Source: Paenibacillus taichungensis (lineage in GTDB: Bacteria > Bacillota > Bacilli > Paenibacillales > Paenibacillaceae). From it: a DNA stretch of 64,000 nt. Location of the stretch: the NCBI RefSeq assembly GCF_003287275.1, contig NZ_QEVW01000001.1, forward strand, positions 405,419-469,418, given 5' to 3'. Under the pieces are notes generated by a model. The model made no database searches. It was not told the DNA's origin and saw only the letters and a program-made list of their open reading frames with translations. Shown here in pieces: positions 1 to 7,290 of this stretch. The stretch's first letter is position 1. Each line of letters opens with the position of its first letter. The position numbers and the translations under genes are program-made.

Positions 1-441
1 CAGGTGTTGATGGTAAGCTTGTCCATTTACATATGCATCGTTATCTTAGGGTATTTCATGACGTCAGCCATTCATTTTTACCTGCTCGCAGGGCTGGTTG
101 GCGTAGTGCAGGGCGTAAGTCAATCGACAGCGCGTTCCTTGTTCAGTAATTTGATGCCTGCTGGCAGAACTGGAGAATATTTTGGATTTGTGAATATTAC
201 AGGCAAGTTTTCTTCCATTTTTGGGCCGTTTGTATTTGGTTGGGTGGGCCAATTAACAGGGTCAACGCGTTGGGGTATTCTGTCTCTAATTTTCTTTTTC
301 GCTGCGGGGATTGCAGTGCTGGTGACTGTTAAAGTGCAGCAGGGGATGTCGGATGCGATTCAGGCCGATCAGGAAGAAGGGCAGGGGTGGATGCATCATC
401 CCATTTCGGGAAAAAACTCAGAGGCAAGATCGACTGGATGA
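1..441 (+). CDS. MFS transporter, UMF1/Atg22-like (3' end only)
   Basis: The reading frame is open to the window edge, so this is the C-terminal part (about 147 residues) of a longer gene. It shows hydrophobic membrane segments broken by a short loop with a Ser-Gln-Ser-Thr-Ala-Arg-Ser motif, a GEYFGF motif and a GPFVFGW motif, which I associate with the UMF1 (Atg22-like) branch of the major facilitator superfamily. The protein ends in a hydrophilic acidic tail. Substrate unknown. The in-frame GTG/TTG/ATG triplets at positions 4-12 are probably internal. It is not obviously linked to the lasso cluster that follows after 380 bases. Confidence 0.75.
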   Translation, partial: QVLMVSLSIYICIVILGYFMTSAIHFYLLAGLVGVVQGVSQSTARSLFSNLMPAGRTGEYFGFVNITGKFSSIFGPFVFGWVGQLTGSTRWGILSLIFFFAAGIAVLVTVKVQQGMSDAIQADQEEGQGWMHHPISGKNSEARSTG

Positions 442-822
442 GTGGTTATTAACGTTCTATAGCTAATGTTCGTCATTAATAATAGTAGCTCCGTGGGCCT
501 GTTTATTCGTAAACTGCTCTGGAGCTTTTTCATGTTTATGCAACAGTAGTAGATGGTGAGGGTGATAAAAGAAGTATAAGTGCTTAAACGACAGAGAACA
601 GAATAGAGTGGATAGAAAGATATTATGAAAAGGTGAAAATAAAAGATTGACATGATACATTTTGTATCATAGAGTAAAAGTATGAATACATATCGTATCT
701 AAAGATTGTCGAAAGTACATCATCCATATTACCTATTCCTGTATGGGAATATTAGTGGATATTGATATAAAGAGCTATACCAACTGCATGCTTATTTTAA
801 TTTTACAGAGGAGAGGCTGCCA
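442..822 (+). other. AT-rich intergenic region upstream of the lasso cluster
   Basis: This stretch has no convincing gene. It holds the promoter-operator described separately (647-675) and a leader of about 140 bases before the sulfotransferase. The leader contains a second small inverted repeat, TATTCC at 734-739 against GGAATA at 746-751. Base composition is clearly more AT-rich than the genes on either side. Confidence 0.6.
647..675 (+). promoter_or_regulatory. Probable promoter of the lasso cluster with a palindromic operator in the spacer
   Basis: TTGACA at 647-652 is followed after exactly 17 bases by TAGAGT at 670-675, a good sigma-A arrangement with a perfect -35 and a 4/6 -10. The spacer is almost filled by a perfect palindrome, ATGATACA-TTT-TGTATCAT (652-670). 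A dyad at this position is a classic place for a repressor. The regulator is not identifiable from the window. Confidence 0.65.
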
Positions 823-2091
823 TTGGTAGATGTTCATGGTAACGGACTTGTCTTACTACTATGTGTACCTCGCAGTGGAAGTTCGCTATCCACCGTGATG
901 CTGCAAAATCACAGCCGTGTATTTGCCACACAGGAGATGTGGTTTCTGATGAATCTTGTAGATTTGCAGAAGGCTGATTCCCGCCCCTATGGTGGAAGTG
1001 CAATCATCCGTCAGTTTTACAGCGCTATGGTATCAGACGAAGGTTTTGAGAAGGCGTGCAGAAGCTTTGCTCTTGAAATCTATAACGGATTTCTGGAGGG
1101 GAGCGGGGCAGACTTCATCGTAGATAAATCTCCTCGTTACTATTATATGCTGGAATGGCTTGATCGCCTGTTTCCACAGTCCAAGCGCATTCATCTCCAG
1201 CGTAACCCCCTTGCCATAGCTGCTTCCTACAAAAAGGTAAATCGCCATACAGGAGAAGGATTCGAACTGATTCGCAGCTTGCAGAGTCCGAACCTTAATA
1301 TGAAAGCAGTTGATCTCACACTGGGCATGCTCCGTTTGAACGATTATTTTGCGGACAAACACACGAATGCCTATGAAGTTCAGTACGAACAACTTGTCTC
1401 CAACCCTCGGGACGAAATGGAAAAGTTATGCGGTTTTCTTGGCATCGGATATGAAGAGGGAATAGAGCAATATGGACGCTTTGTGGACAGTACAAAGTCC
1501 AATATGTTCTATAGTATGGGTGTCGGTGATCCGTTTCTATCTTCACATCAGGAAGCTCATAAGGATTCTGTTAACAACTGGAAAAAAACACTAGTTCCAC
1601 AGGAAGTTGAATTCTATTGCCGGGTGATAGGCGCAGATATGTTCCATCGGATGGGATACAGTGAACAGCTCGAAGAAGCCGAGCAATGGACGGGTGTACG
1701 TTACGAAGCTGGCCCGGATGAGGAAGTCATATCCAAGCTAACGCGTCAATTCTCCGAAGCAACGGGCAGCAGCTGGAAGCAAGGTTACCGGATGCAGCCT
1801 GTAGACCTAGTGAGCAATACTCCAGATGAAAACAGGGATAATCAGGCAGCGAATGAACCCGATGCAATTGAACCGACACTGGCCGCACTGGCAACGATCA
1901 GGCAGTTGGAAGCCGCATTACGTGCAGCCGATAATCGGCTGGAGCGAGGGTACAATGAGCGGGAACGATTGAAGGTACAGCTTGCGTCTGCTCACAGCAA
2001 GATTCAGCGTATCAAATCCTTGATTCCGTTTGGTAACCAGATAAGCGCCTGGGCTTCACAGCGCAAGATACTCCGGGGAGGAAAGTCATGA
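823..2091 (+). CDS. PAPS-dependent sulfotransferase of the lasso cluster
   Basis: This is predicted to transfer a sulfuryl group from PAPS to an acceptor, presumably the lasso peptide or a sugar on it. A TTG start at 823 is chosen because a GAGGAGAG ribosome-binding site sits just upstream. The 5'-phosphosulfate loop is at residues 16-21 (PRSGSS). A 3'-phosphate-binding R-x7-S motif is at R127-S135 (RNPLAIAAS). The sulfotransferase fold accounts for about residues 1-275. The remaining 145 residues are unusual: a polar stretch, then a heptad-like helix (about 345-395) and a basic tail, possibly for membrane or partner binding. The stop overlaps the cyclase start (ATGA), so the two are translationally coupled. 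Acceptor and product are inferred. Confidence 0.8.
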   Translation: MVDVHGNGLVLLLCVPRSGSSLSTVMLQNHSRVFATQEMWFLMNLVDLQKADSRPYGGSAIIRQFYSAMVSDEGFEKACRSFALEIYNGFLEGSGADFIVDKSPRYYYMLEWLDRLFPQSKRIHLQRNPLAIAASYKKVNRHTGEGFELIRSLQSPNLNMKAVDLTLGMLRLNDYFADKHTNAYEVQYEQLVSNPRDEMEKLCGFLGIGYEEGIEQYGRFVDSTKSNMFYSMGVGDPFLSSHQEAHKDSVNNWKKTLVPQEVEFYCRVIGADMFHRMGYSEQLEEAEQWTGVRYEAGPDEEVISKLTRQFSEATGSSWKQGYRMQPVDLVSNTPDENRDNQAANEPDAIEPTLAALATIRQLEAALRAADNRLERGYNERERLKVQLASAHSKIQRIKSLIPFGNQISAWASQRKILRGGKS

Positions 2092-4019
2092 GCGCTATAG
2101 CAGGAATTGTTCACACCGATGGTCAGCAAGCGTTATGGGAGGACAGTTGGCGTTTATATGCCAGTCTGGGCCACGTTCCGGCGGATACAACGGGGGTGTG
2201 GAAAGGTAATGAAGCTTTCCTGAGTTGCCATGCCCAGTGGATTACGCCCGAGTCAGTCAGTGAGCAATTGCCCTTATATGATGAAATGAGTGGTCTGACC
2301 ATCACGGCGGATGCCATTTTGGATAATCGGGAGCAGCTGGCAGATCAACTGTCCATTTCGAGGGCGGAGTTAGCCGGATTGTCGGACAGTGAACTGATCC
2401 TGCGAGCCTACCAGCGATGGGATGAACATATGGCAGAGAAACTGCTTGGCGATTTCGCCTTTGCAATCTGGGATGAGCGCAAGCGCAGACTATTTGCTGC
2501 CAGAGATATTACAGGCATGAGATCGTTTTATTTTCGGCATGATGGTGAGCGGTTTGCCTTCTGTACCTTAATGAATCCGTTACTGCAATTGGAGGGTGTA
2601 CATAAAGAACTGAATGAGATCTGGCTCTCCGAATTTCTTGCCATTCCTGATATGCATGACTCGGCAGATATCCATTCTACCGTCTATCGCGGAGTGAGTC
2701 AGCTGCCTCCTGCTCATACGCTTAGTTTCAGGGATGGCAGGTTGGAACAGAAACAATATCATCGCTGGGATGAAGTGGAGCCTCTAAAACTCAAGTCCGA
2801 CGGGGAATATGTAGAAGCATTTCGTGAGGTGTTCGGTCAAGCTGTTGGATCACGATTGCGAACGCATCGACAGGTGGCTGCTGCTTTAAGCGGAGGGCTG
2901 GATTCCGGGGCTGTGGTTGGATATGCCTCAGGAACACTGCGAAGTCAAGGGAAAACGTTAAATGCGTACAGCTATGTCCCGGTGTCTGACTTTACGGATT
3001 ACACATCGAAAACACTGTTAGCAGATGAGCGACCGTTTATCCAGTCTACGGTTAATCACGTCGGCAATATCAAGGAGAATTATCTTGATTTTGAGGGTAG
3101 AAGCCCACTTAGTGAAGTGGACACCTGGCTTGATATTATGGAAATGCCTTATAAATACTTTGAGAACTCATTCTGGATTCGTGGTTTTTATGAAAAGGCG
3201 AGCCAGCAGGATGCAGGCATTCTATTGACTGGAGCGCGGGGCAACTTCACAGTCTCCTGGGGCCCAGCACTTGATTATTACGCCAGTTTGCTAAAAAGCG
3301 GACGCTGGTTCAGGTGGCTCCGGGAAATGCAGCAGTACAGTGAACGCACCGGGATGAAATTCTCACGAATTGCCAAAATTACAGGCCGTAAAGCGTACCC
3401 GGAATTGTTCAAATCGATGTCAAAGGGCGCTGCACAAGCCGCATCTGTGCAATTAATCCATCCGGAGTTTGCTAGCCGAACAGGTGTATTGGAACGGCTC
3501 AAATCCATTATCGTTCTGCAAGGCGGTGCTCAGGCAGACGCTCTCAAAGTAAGGGCAGAGAAATTCAACAACCTGGCCATTGCGAACAAAAATGGTGCTG
3601 TTGCAACCAAATGCTCTCTTCGTTATCGGGCGTGGGAGCGTGACCCTACGAGTGATGCCAGAGTGATTCGTTTCTGTCTGTCCGTACCGATTGAACAATA
3701 TGTTAATCAAGGTACGGATCGTGCCTTGATAAGGCGGGCTACCTCACCTGAGTTGCCTGACAAAGTGAGATTAAACCAGCGAGTACGCGGTGTTCAGCCC
3801 GCGGATTGGTTGCATCGCATGATTCCCAATTGGGGCGATTTTACTGCCGAATTGCGTGCGTTATGTTCTGACAGCCGGGTCGCGGGCATATTGAACACAG
3901 AGCGAATCAAGTCCGCACTTGCGAATTTTCCGAATCCTCGGCCTGAGCTCGCTTCACACCCGGACTTGCGGTTGATGATGCATAGTCTGATCGTGTATCG
4001 ATTTATCCGAAAGTTCTGA
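2088..4019 (+). CDS. Lasso peptide cyclase (asparagine synthetase B-like, C protein)
   Basis: Lasso C proteins adenylate the side-chain carboxylate of the ring Asp/Glu and close the macrolactam with the new N-terminus. The 643-residue product has an N-terminal glutamine-amidotransferase-like domain (about 1-200) and a C-terminal synthetase domain with the ATP-pyrophosphatase motif SGGLDS at 268-273. Residue 2 is Ser, not the nucleophilic Cys of true asparagine synthetases, so glutaminase activity should be absent, as expected for lasso cyclases, which use a peptide amine instead of ammonia. It lies directly before the precursor gene. The order (C before A) matches paeninodin-type clusters as I recall them. 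Confidence 0.9.
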   Translation: MSAIAGIVHTDGQQALWEDSWRLYASLGHVPADTTGVWKGNEAFLSCHAQWITPESVSEQLPLYDEMSGLTITADAILDNREQLADQLSISRAELAGLSDSELILRAYQRWDEHMAEKLLGDFAFAIWDERKRRLFAARDITGMRSFYFRHDGERFAFCTLMNPLLQLEGVHKELNEIWLSEFLAIPDMHDSADIHSTVYRGVSQLPPAHTLSFRDGRLEQKQYHRWDEVEPLKLKSDGEYVEAFREVFGQAVGSRLRTHRQVAAALSGGLDSGAVVGYASGTLRSQGKTLNAYSYVPVSDFTDYTSKTLLADERPFIQSTVNHVGNIKENYLDFEGRSPLSEVDTWLDIMEMPYKYFENSFWIRGFYEKASQQDAGILLTGARGNFTVSWGPALDYYASLLKSGRWFRWLREMQQYSERTGMKFSRIAKITGRKAYPELFKSMSKGAAQAASVQLIHPEFASRTGVLERLKSIIVLQGGAQADALKVRAEKFNNLAIANKNGAVATKCSLRYRAWERDPTSDARVIRFCLSVPIEQYVNQGTDRALIRRATSPELPDKVRLNQRVRGVQPADWLHRMIPNWGDFTAELRALCSDSRVAGILNTERIKSALANFPNPRPELASHPDLRLMMHSLIVYRFIRKF

Positions 4020-4094
4020 TGCAGCTAATGGGTGTAGCGATATGAGCCGGGAAAGATCCATTAATCAGTTTACTCATGAGAGGAGGTGAACACG

Positions 4095-4232
4095 ATGCAA
4101 ATGGAAAAAAAGGAATGGCAAACACCAGCACTGGAAGTATTGGAAGTGAACCAAACGATGGCAGGAGTAGGTTACAAACAGATCGACTGGGTTACTGTCC
4201 ACGATGCTGATCTTTATGATCCAACTTCCTAA
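4095..4232 (+). CDS. Lasso peptide precursor, paeninodin-like (A)
   Basis: This 45-codon gene has a strong ribosome-binding site (AGGAGGTGA, 4081-4089). The leader (1-22) carries the W8-x-x-P11-x-L13 motif, equivalent to the YxxP-x-L motif bound by B1 proteins, and Thr21 at the conserved penultimate leader position. Cleavage after Met22 gives a 23-residue core starting AGVGYKQID. Asp9 of the core (D31) is correctly placed for a nine-member Ala1-Asp9 lactam. The tail is acidic and ends in Asp-Pro-Thr-Ser, so the last residue is a Ser, the position phosphorylated in paeninodin. Tyr5 and Tyr19 of the core are possible sulfation sites; Tyr19 is flanked by Asp17 and Asp20. Leader and core length match paeninodin as I remember it; threading itself cannot be seen. 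Confidence 0.9.
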   Translation: MQMEKKEWQTPALEVLEVNQTMAGVGYKQIDWVTVHDADLYDPTS

Positions 4233-4266
4233 GTTGTTTAGTTTTAACATGTGCCATCATACTTAG

Positions 4267-4342
4267 AAGGGCGGAAAGGGCAATAATCCAACTTTTCGCC
4301 TCCGCCCTTATATTGAGCAGTGCGAATATAAGGGCTTTTTTT
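4267..4342 (+). terminator. Attenuator-like pair of hairpins between precursor and processing genes
   Basis: A terminator hairpin pairs 4304-4314 (GCCCTTATATT) with 4325-4335 (AATATAAGGGC): 11 perfect pairs, a 10-base loop, then seven T. An alternative hairpin pairs 4267-4275 (AAGGGCGGA) perfectly with 4301-4309 (TCCGCCCTT). The two share 4304-4309 and cannot form together. Partial termination here would give much more precursor than enzyme mRNA; the upstream hairpin could act as antiterminator. Confidence 0.75.
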
Positions 4343-4377
4343 ACTTACATGCAGAATTGCGAAGGAGGAGTCTTTCA

Positions 4378-5325
4378 TTGTTGCCTGTGCAGTATGAAGC
4401 GTATGGCTTGCGTTGGTTGAGCCAATTCCCAATGCCTGAACTCCAAATCGTACAGAGCGGTACAGATTCTCTAACTGCCTATACGGACGTACACATTGAA
4501 ATAGCTGATTTGGCGGCACAGTGGAAAGAGTGGGATGTGGGGAGCGATAACTTTGTATCCCGAAATGGCAGTCTTTTTTTTCGTATCGAAGATGTGGGCC
4601 TGTTTCTCATGGAACAAGGACGCCGTATCGTAGTATCCCCTCAAACGGGAGCAGATGCCAAAAAGGTCAGATTGTTTGTGCTGGGTACATGTATGGCCGT
4701 CATTATGATGCAGCGCGGCATTCTTCCACTCCACGGAAGTGCGGTAGTCATTGATGGTTGGGCTTATGCATTTGTTGGACACTCGGGTGCAGGCAAATCC
4801 ACTTTATCAGCTGCACTTGCTTCACGCGGCTTTCCACTCTTAACGGATGATGTCGTGGCACTGACATGGGATGCAGGAGGAAGAGCAATCGTATCACCGG
4901 GTTATCCGCAGCAAAAGTTATGGCAGCCTAGTCTGGACGGATTCGGCATGAAGGAACAGGATTACGCAACGGTTCATGCGGAAATTACGAAATACGCGAT
5001 ACCGGTTCAGCATTATTTTCATGATCAACCTGTTCCGCTTGCCGCTATTTTTGAACTTGATCCGAAGCCGGAAGAGATGCTGAAACCTGTACAACTGAAG
5101 GACGTTGCGGGATTGGAACGCCTTCACATGCTGTGCTCTCATACATTTCGCAGTGGACTTGTTTCCAGGCAGGGTCTGGCACAGTGGCTGTTCGAGACGG
5201 TCTCGCGGCTGTCCGCCGGTATTGAAGTTTATAGAATCACGAGGTCAGGCTCTGATTTTACCGCATTTGAGATGGCTGACCGGATTACAGAACATGCACG
5301 CAAAGGAGTGTATACAGGACAATGA
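4378..5325 (+). CDS. HPr kinase-like lasso peptide kinase (K)
   Basis: PadeK-type kinases phosphorylate the C-terminal Ser of the lasso precursor. The 315-residue product has an HPrK-like P-loop, GHSGAGKST (about 134-142), an upstream HGSAV motif (about 119-123) and a downstream LLTDD motif (D157, D158) like the catalytic and metal-binding region of HPr kinase. An HPr protein substrate is unlikely in this setting. The TTG at 4378 is preferred because the AAGGAGGAG site at 4362-4370 lies seven bases before it; an earlier in-frame TTG at 4357 would put that site inside the gene. The end overlaps B1 by four bases. The precursor's terminal Ser supports the assignment. Confidence 0.85.
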   Translation: MLPVQYEAYGLRWLSQFPMPELQIVQSGTDSLTAYTDVHIEIADLAAQWKEWDVGSDNFVSRNGSLFFRIEDVGLFLMEQGRRIVVSPQTGADAKKVRLFVLGTCMAVIMMQRGILPLHGSAVVIDGWAYAFVGHSGAGKSTLSAALASRGFPLLTDDVVALTWDAGGRAIVSPGYPQQKLWQPSLDGFGMKEQDYATVHAEITKYAIPVQHYFHDQPVPLAAIFELDPKPEEMLKPVQLKDVAGLERLHMLCSHTFRSGLVSRQGLAQWLFETVSRLSAGIEVYRITRSGSDFTAFEMADRITEHARKGVYTGQ

Positions 5326-5621
5326 CAGCAACGAAGCCAATGAATGGGGAAGACCGTGTGTTGCGGAAGGAAGGCAATCTTGTCAGTGACATGGGTGGGG
5401 AAAAAGTCATGATGAGCATCCATAACGGTAAGTATTATAATCTGGGCAGCACGGGTGGACGAATCTGGGATCTGATCAGTCAAGAACGAACATTGACCGA
5501 ATTGGTTGAAGTGTTAGCTTCAGAATATGAGATAGGCCCAGACATATGCCGTGAGCAGGTTGTGCAATTTCTAGAGCATTTGACGCATGAAGGATTAATT
5601 GACGTTACCCGCGGAGAGTAG
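5322..5621 (+). CDS. PqqD-like RiPP recognition element (lasso B1)
   Basis: This 99-residue PqqD-family protein is expected to bind the precursor leader and deliver it to the B2 peptidase and the cyclase. Family features visible include the central YYNLGSTGGRIWDLI segment (strand, turn, helix) and a C-terminal winged-helix-like part ending in LTHEGLI. It overlaps the kinase by ATGA and lies three bases before B2, so the genes are co-translated. A stand-alone B1 beside a separate B2 is the usual arrangement in Bacillota and Actinomycetota. Confidence 0.9.
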   Translation: MTATKPMNGEDRVLRKEGNLVSDMGGEKVMMSIHNGKYYNLGSTGGRIWDLISQERTLTELVEVLASEYEIGPDICREQVVQFLEHLTHEGLIDVTRGE

Positions 5622-5624
5622 ACC

Positions 5625-6107
5625 ATGTTGCGAAAAATAAAAGCATATCGTTCATTGCCGCGTGAAATTCGTGGATTGGTATGGGAAGCTTATGTCCACC
5701 TTGGATGGGCACGAATACTTAAGGCGATGCCTTTTGCCAGGATTGCCCCTAGTCTCGGTACACCCATGTACGAAACGCCGGTGACGGGACTCAATCGTAG
5801 TGATGTGACGACAATACGAAATATTTCTAAAGCTATTCTTATTGCCAGCAGGTATACATTATGGGAAAGTCGTTGCCTTGTCATGGCAATCGCAGCGATG
5901 AAGATGCTGGAACGCCGTAAAGTGGAGAGTACTCTATATATGGGTACTGCACGGGATAAACAAGGTCAAATGATGGCTCATGCATGGCTGCGAAGTGGGA
6001 AATTGATTGTGACTGGAGCAGATACAATGGACCAATATACGGTTGTCGGCGTGTTTGGCAAGCGTTGTCCTGAGAAGGGAGCTGGGGAGATTGTCTACGA
6101 TACATGA
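5625..6107 (+). CDS. Lasso leader peptidase, transglutaminase-like (B2)
   Basis: B2 proteins are cysteine proteases that cut the leader after the Thr-x pair and so create the N-terminus used for cyclisation. This 160-residue protein has Cys84 in SRCLVMAIAAMKML, His119 in MAHAWL and an Asp at about 133, in the order of the transglutaminase-like Cys-His-Asp triad. Its length is normal for a stand-alone B2. The last 17 bases overlap the next gene in another frame. Confidence 0.9.
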   Translation: MLRKIKAYRSLPREIRGLVWEAYVHLGWARILKAMPFARIAPSLGTPMYETPVTGLNRSDVTTIRNISKAILIASRYTLWESRCLVMAIAAMKMLERRKVESTLYMGTARDKQGQMMAHAWLRSGKLIVTGADTMDQYTVVGVFGKRCPEKGAGEIVYDT

Positions 6108-7287
6108 GTGGGAACAATATACAGCGGATTTTCCGCAGGAGCTTAAGCTGATTTTGAGCATGATTAAAGGCGATCTAACAGTAATAACCCCTGAGGACGC
6201 CCAAATACGAATTAAGGGGATGGACTGGCAGCTCTTTTTGCAGCTTGCCCATCATCATCGACTGTACTCTGTTCTCTATCTAAAAATAAAAGAGTTGAAT
6301 TCAGCGATTATTCCCGCTTTTGTGGTGGAGAACCTGAAGCAGCAATACACAACTAATACGTTCCGCATGTTACATCTAACAGCCGAGATGGAGCAGGTAT
6401 GTGGCGCTTTTCGTGAACGAGGCATTCGGAATATTACGCTCAAAGGGCCCACGCTGGCACATGATTTATACGGAGATATTTCCTTGCGAACCTCTAAAGA
6501 TCTGGACATTCTTATTCCCTTTGATGATGTGGAGTTCGCGGAGGAGATTCTTGAATCGCTTGGTTATGAATCGAAGGAAGGTAAGAGAACACCAACTGTT
6601 GCTAGCTGGAAATGGCGGGAACATCATATCTGTTACAAACACCCGGTCAAAAGAACCCAAGTCGAGATCCATTGGCGGCTTAATCCGGATTCCGGAAGAG
6701 AAACCGATTTTGAATTACTGTGGAAACGCAGTCGATTCAGCACCTATACCCAGACGCCTGTCCGTATGCTGGAAAGGGAGGATCTGTGGGCATATTTGGT
6801 GACGCACGGCGCAAGACACGGGTGGTTCAGACTGCGTTGGTTACTGGATATCGACCAGATGATTCGCAGTATGCCACTGGATGTCAAAAAAGTGGAGCGA
6901 CGCCTGAAAGCAGAAGGCAGATTATCTATCGGTTCACAAGCTCTTCATCTGGCTTCGGTATTACTGGACACCCCTTTGGATGCCAATTATCTTGCTTTGT
7001 TGTCTTCTCATGAACGTGTGGGAGAGAAATTAGCCAGACGCGGCGTCGTGTTCATGAATGAGATGATTGAGAGCCCGGCAGATGTAAAGAGTTATCGTTC
7101 CTATCTGTTCGCACTGCGAAGCACAAGGCAGAAGCTGTTTTTCTTTATTGAACGTTTGTATCCGAGTACCTGGGATGTAGACCAACTACCGCTTCCGCGT
7201 TCACTGCATTTTTTGTATTTTCCGTTACGTCCGTTTCTCTGGTTCTGGCGGCGAATCAAAAGGAACACGATGACGGAGAGGGGATAA
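6091..7287 (+). CDS. Nucleotidyltransferase-family protein of the lasso cluster (N)
   Basis: This belongs to the uncharacterised nucleotidyltransferase family (NTP_transf_5-like). The LKGPTLA segment (K118) and the RTSKDLDIL segment (D137 and D139) match the family's LKG...YGD...R.s.DlDlL pattern. Homologues occur in paeninodin and pseudomycoidin clusters. For pseudomycoidin I recall evidence that the nucleotidyltransferase is needed to add hexoses to the phosphorylated peptide, so a role in extending the terminal phosphate is plausible. A TTG start at 6091 is chosen on a GGGAG site at 6077-6081; the frame is open upstream to 6043 and the first ATG is at 6160, so the start is uncertain. Confidence 0.75.
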   Translation: MSTIHEWEQYTADFPQELKLILSMIKGDLTVITPEDAQIRIKGMDWQLFLQLAHHHRLYSVLYLKIKELNSAIIPAFVVENLKQQYTTNTFRMLHLTAEMEQVCGAFRERGIRNITLKGPTLAHDLYGDISLRTSKDLDILIPFDDVEFAEEILESLGYESKEGKRTPTVASWKWREHHICYKHPVKRTQVEIHWRLNPDSGRETDFELLWKRSRFSTYTQTPVRMLEREDLWAYLVTHGARHGWFRLRWLLDIDQMIRSMPLDVKKVERRLKAEGRLSIGSQALHLASVLLDTPLDANYLALLSSHERVGEKLARRGVVFMNEMIESPADVKSYRSYLFALRSTRQKLFFFIERLYPSTWDVDQLPLPRSLHFLYFPLRPFLWFWRRIKRNTMTERG

Positions 7288-7290
7288 CGT

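Noticed and set aside
396..660. Minus-strand open frames in the region before the sulfotransferase
   Set aside because: AT-rich, low-complexity, no ribosome-binding site; one overlaps the MFS gene end.
2088..4019. True asparagine synthetase
   Set aside because: Residue 2 is Ser instead of the glutaminase Cys, and the gene sits between a sulfotransferase and a lasso precursor.
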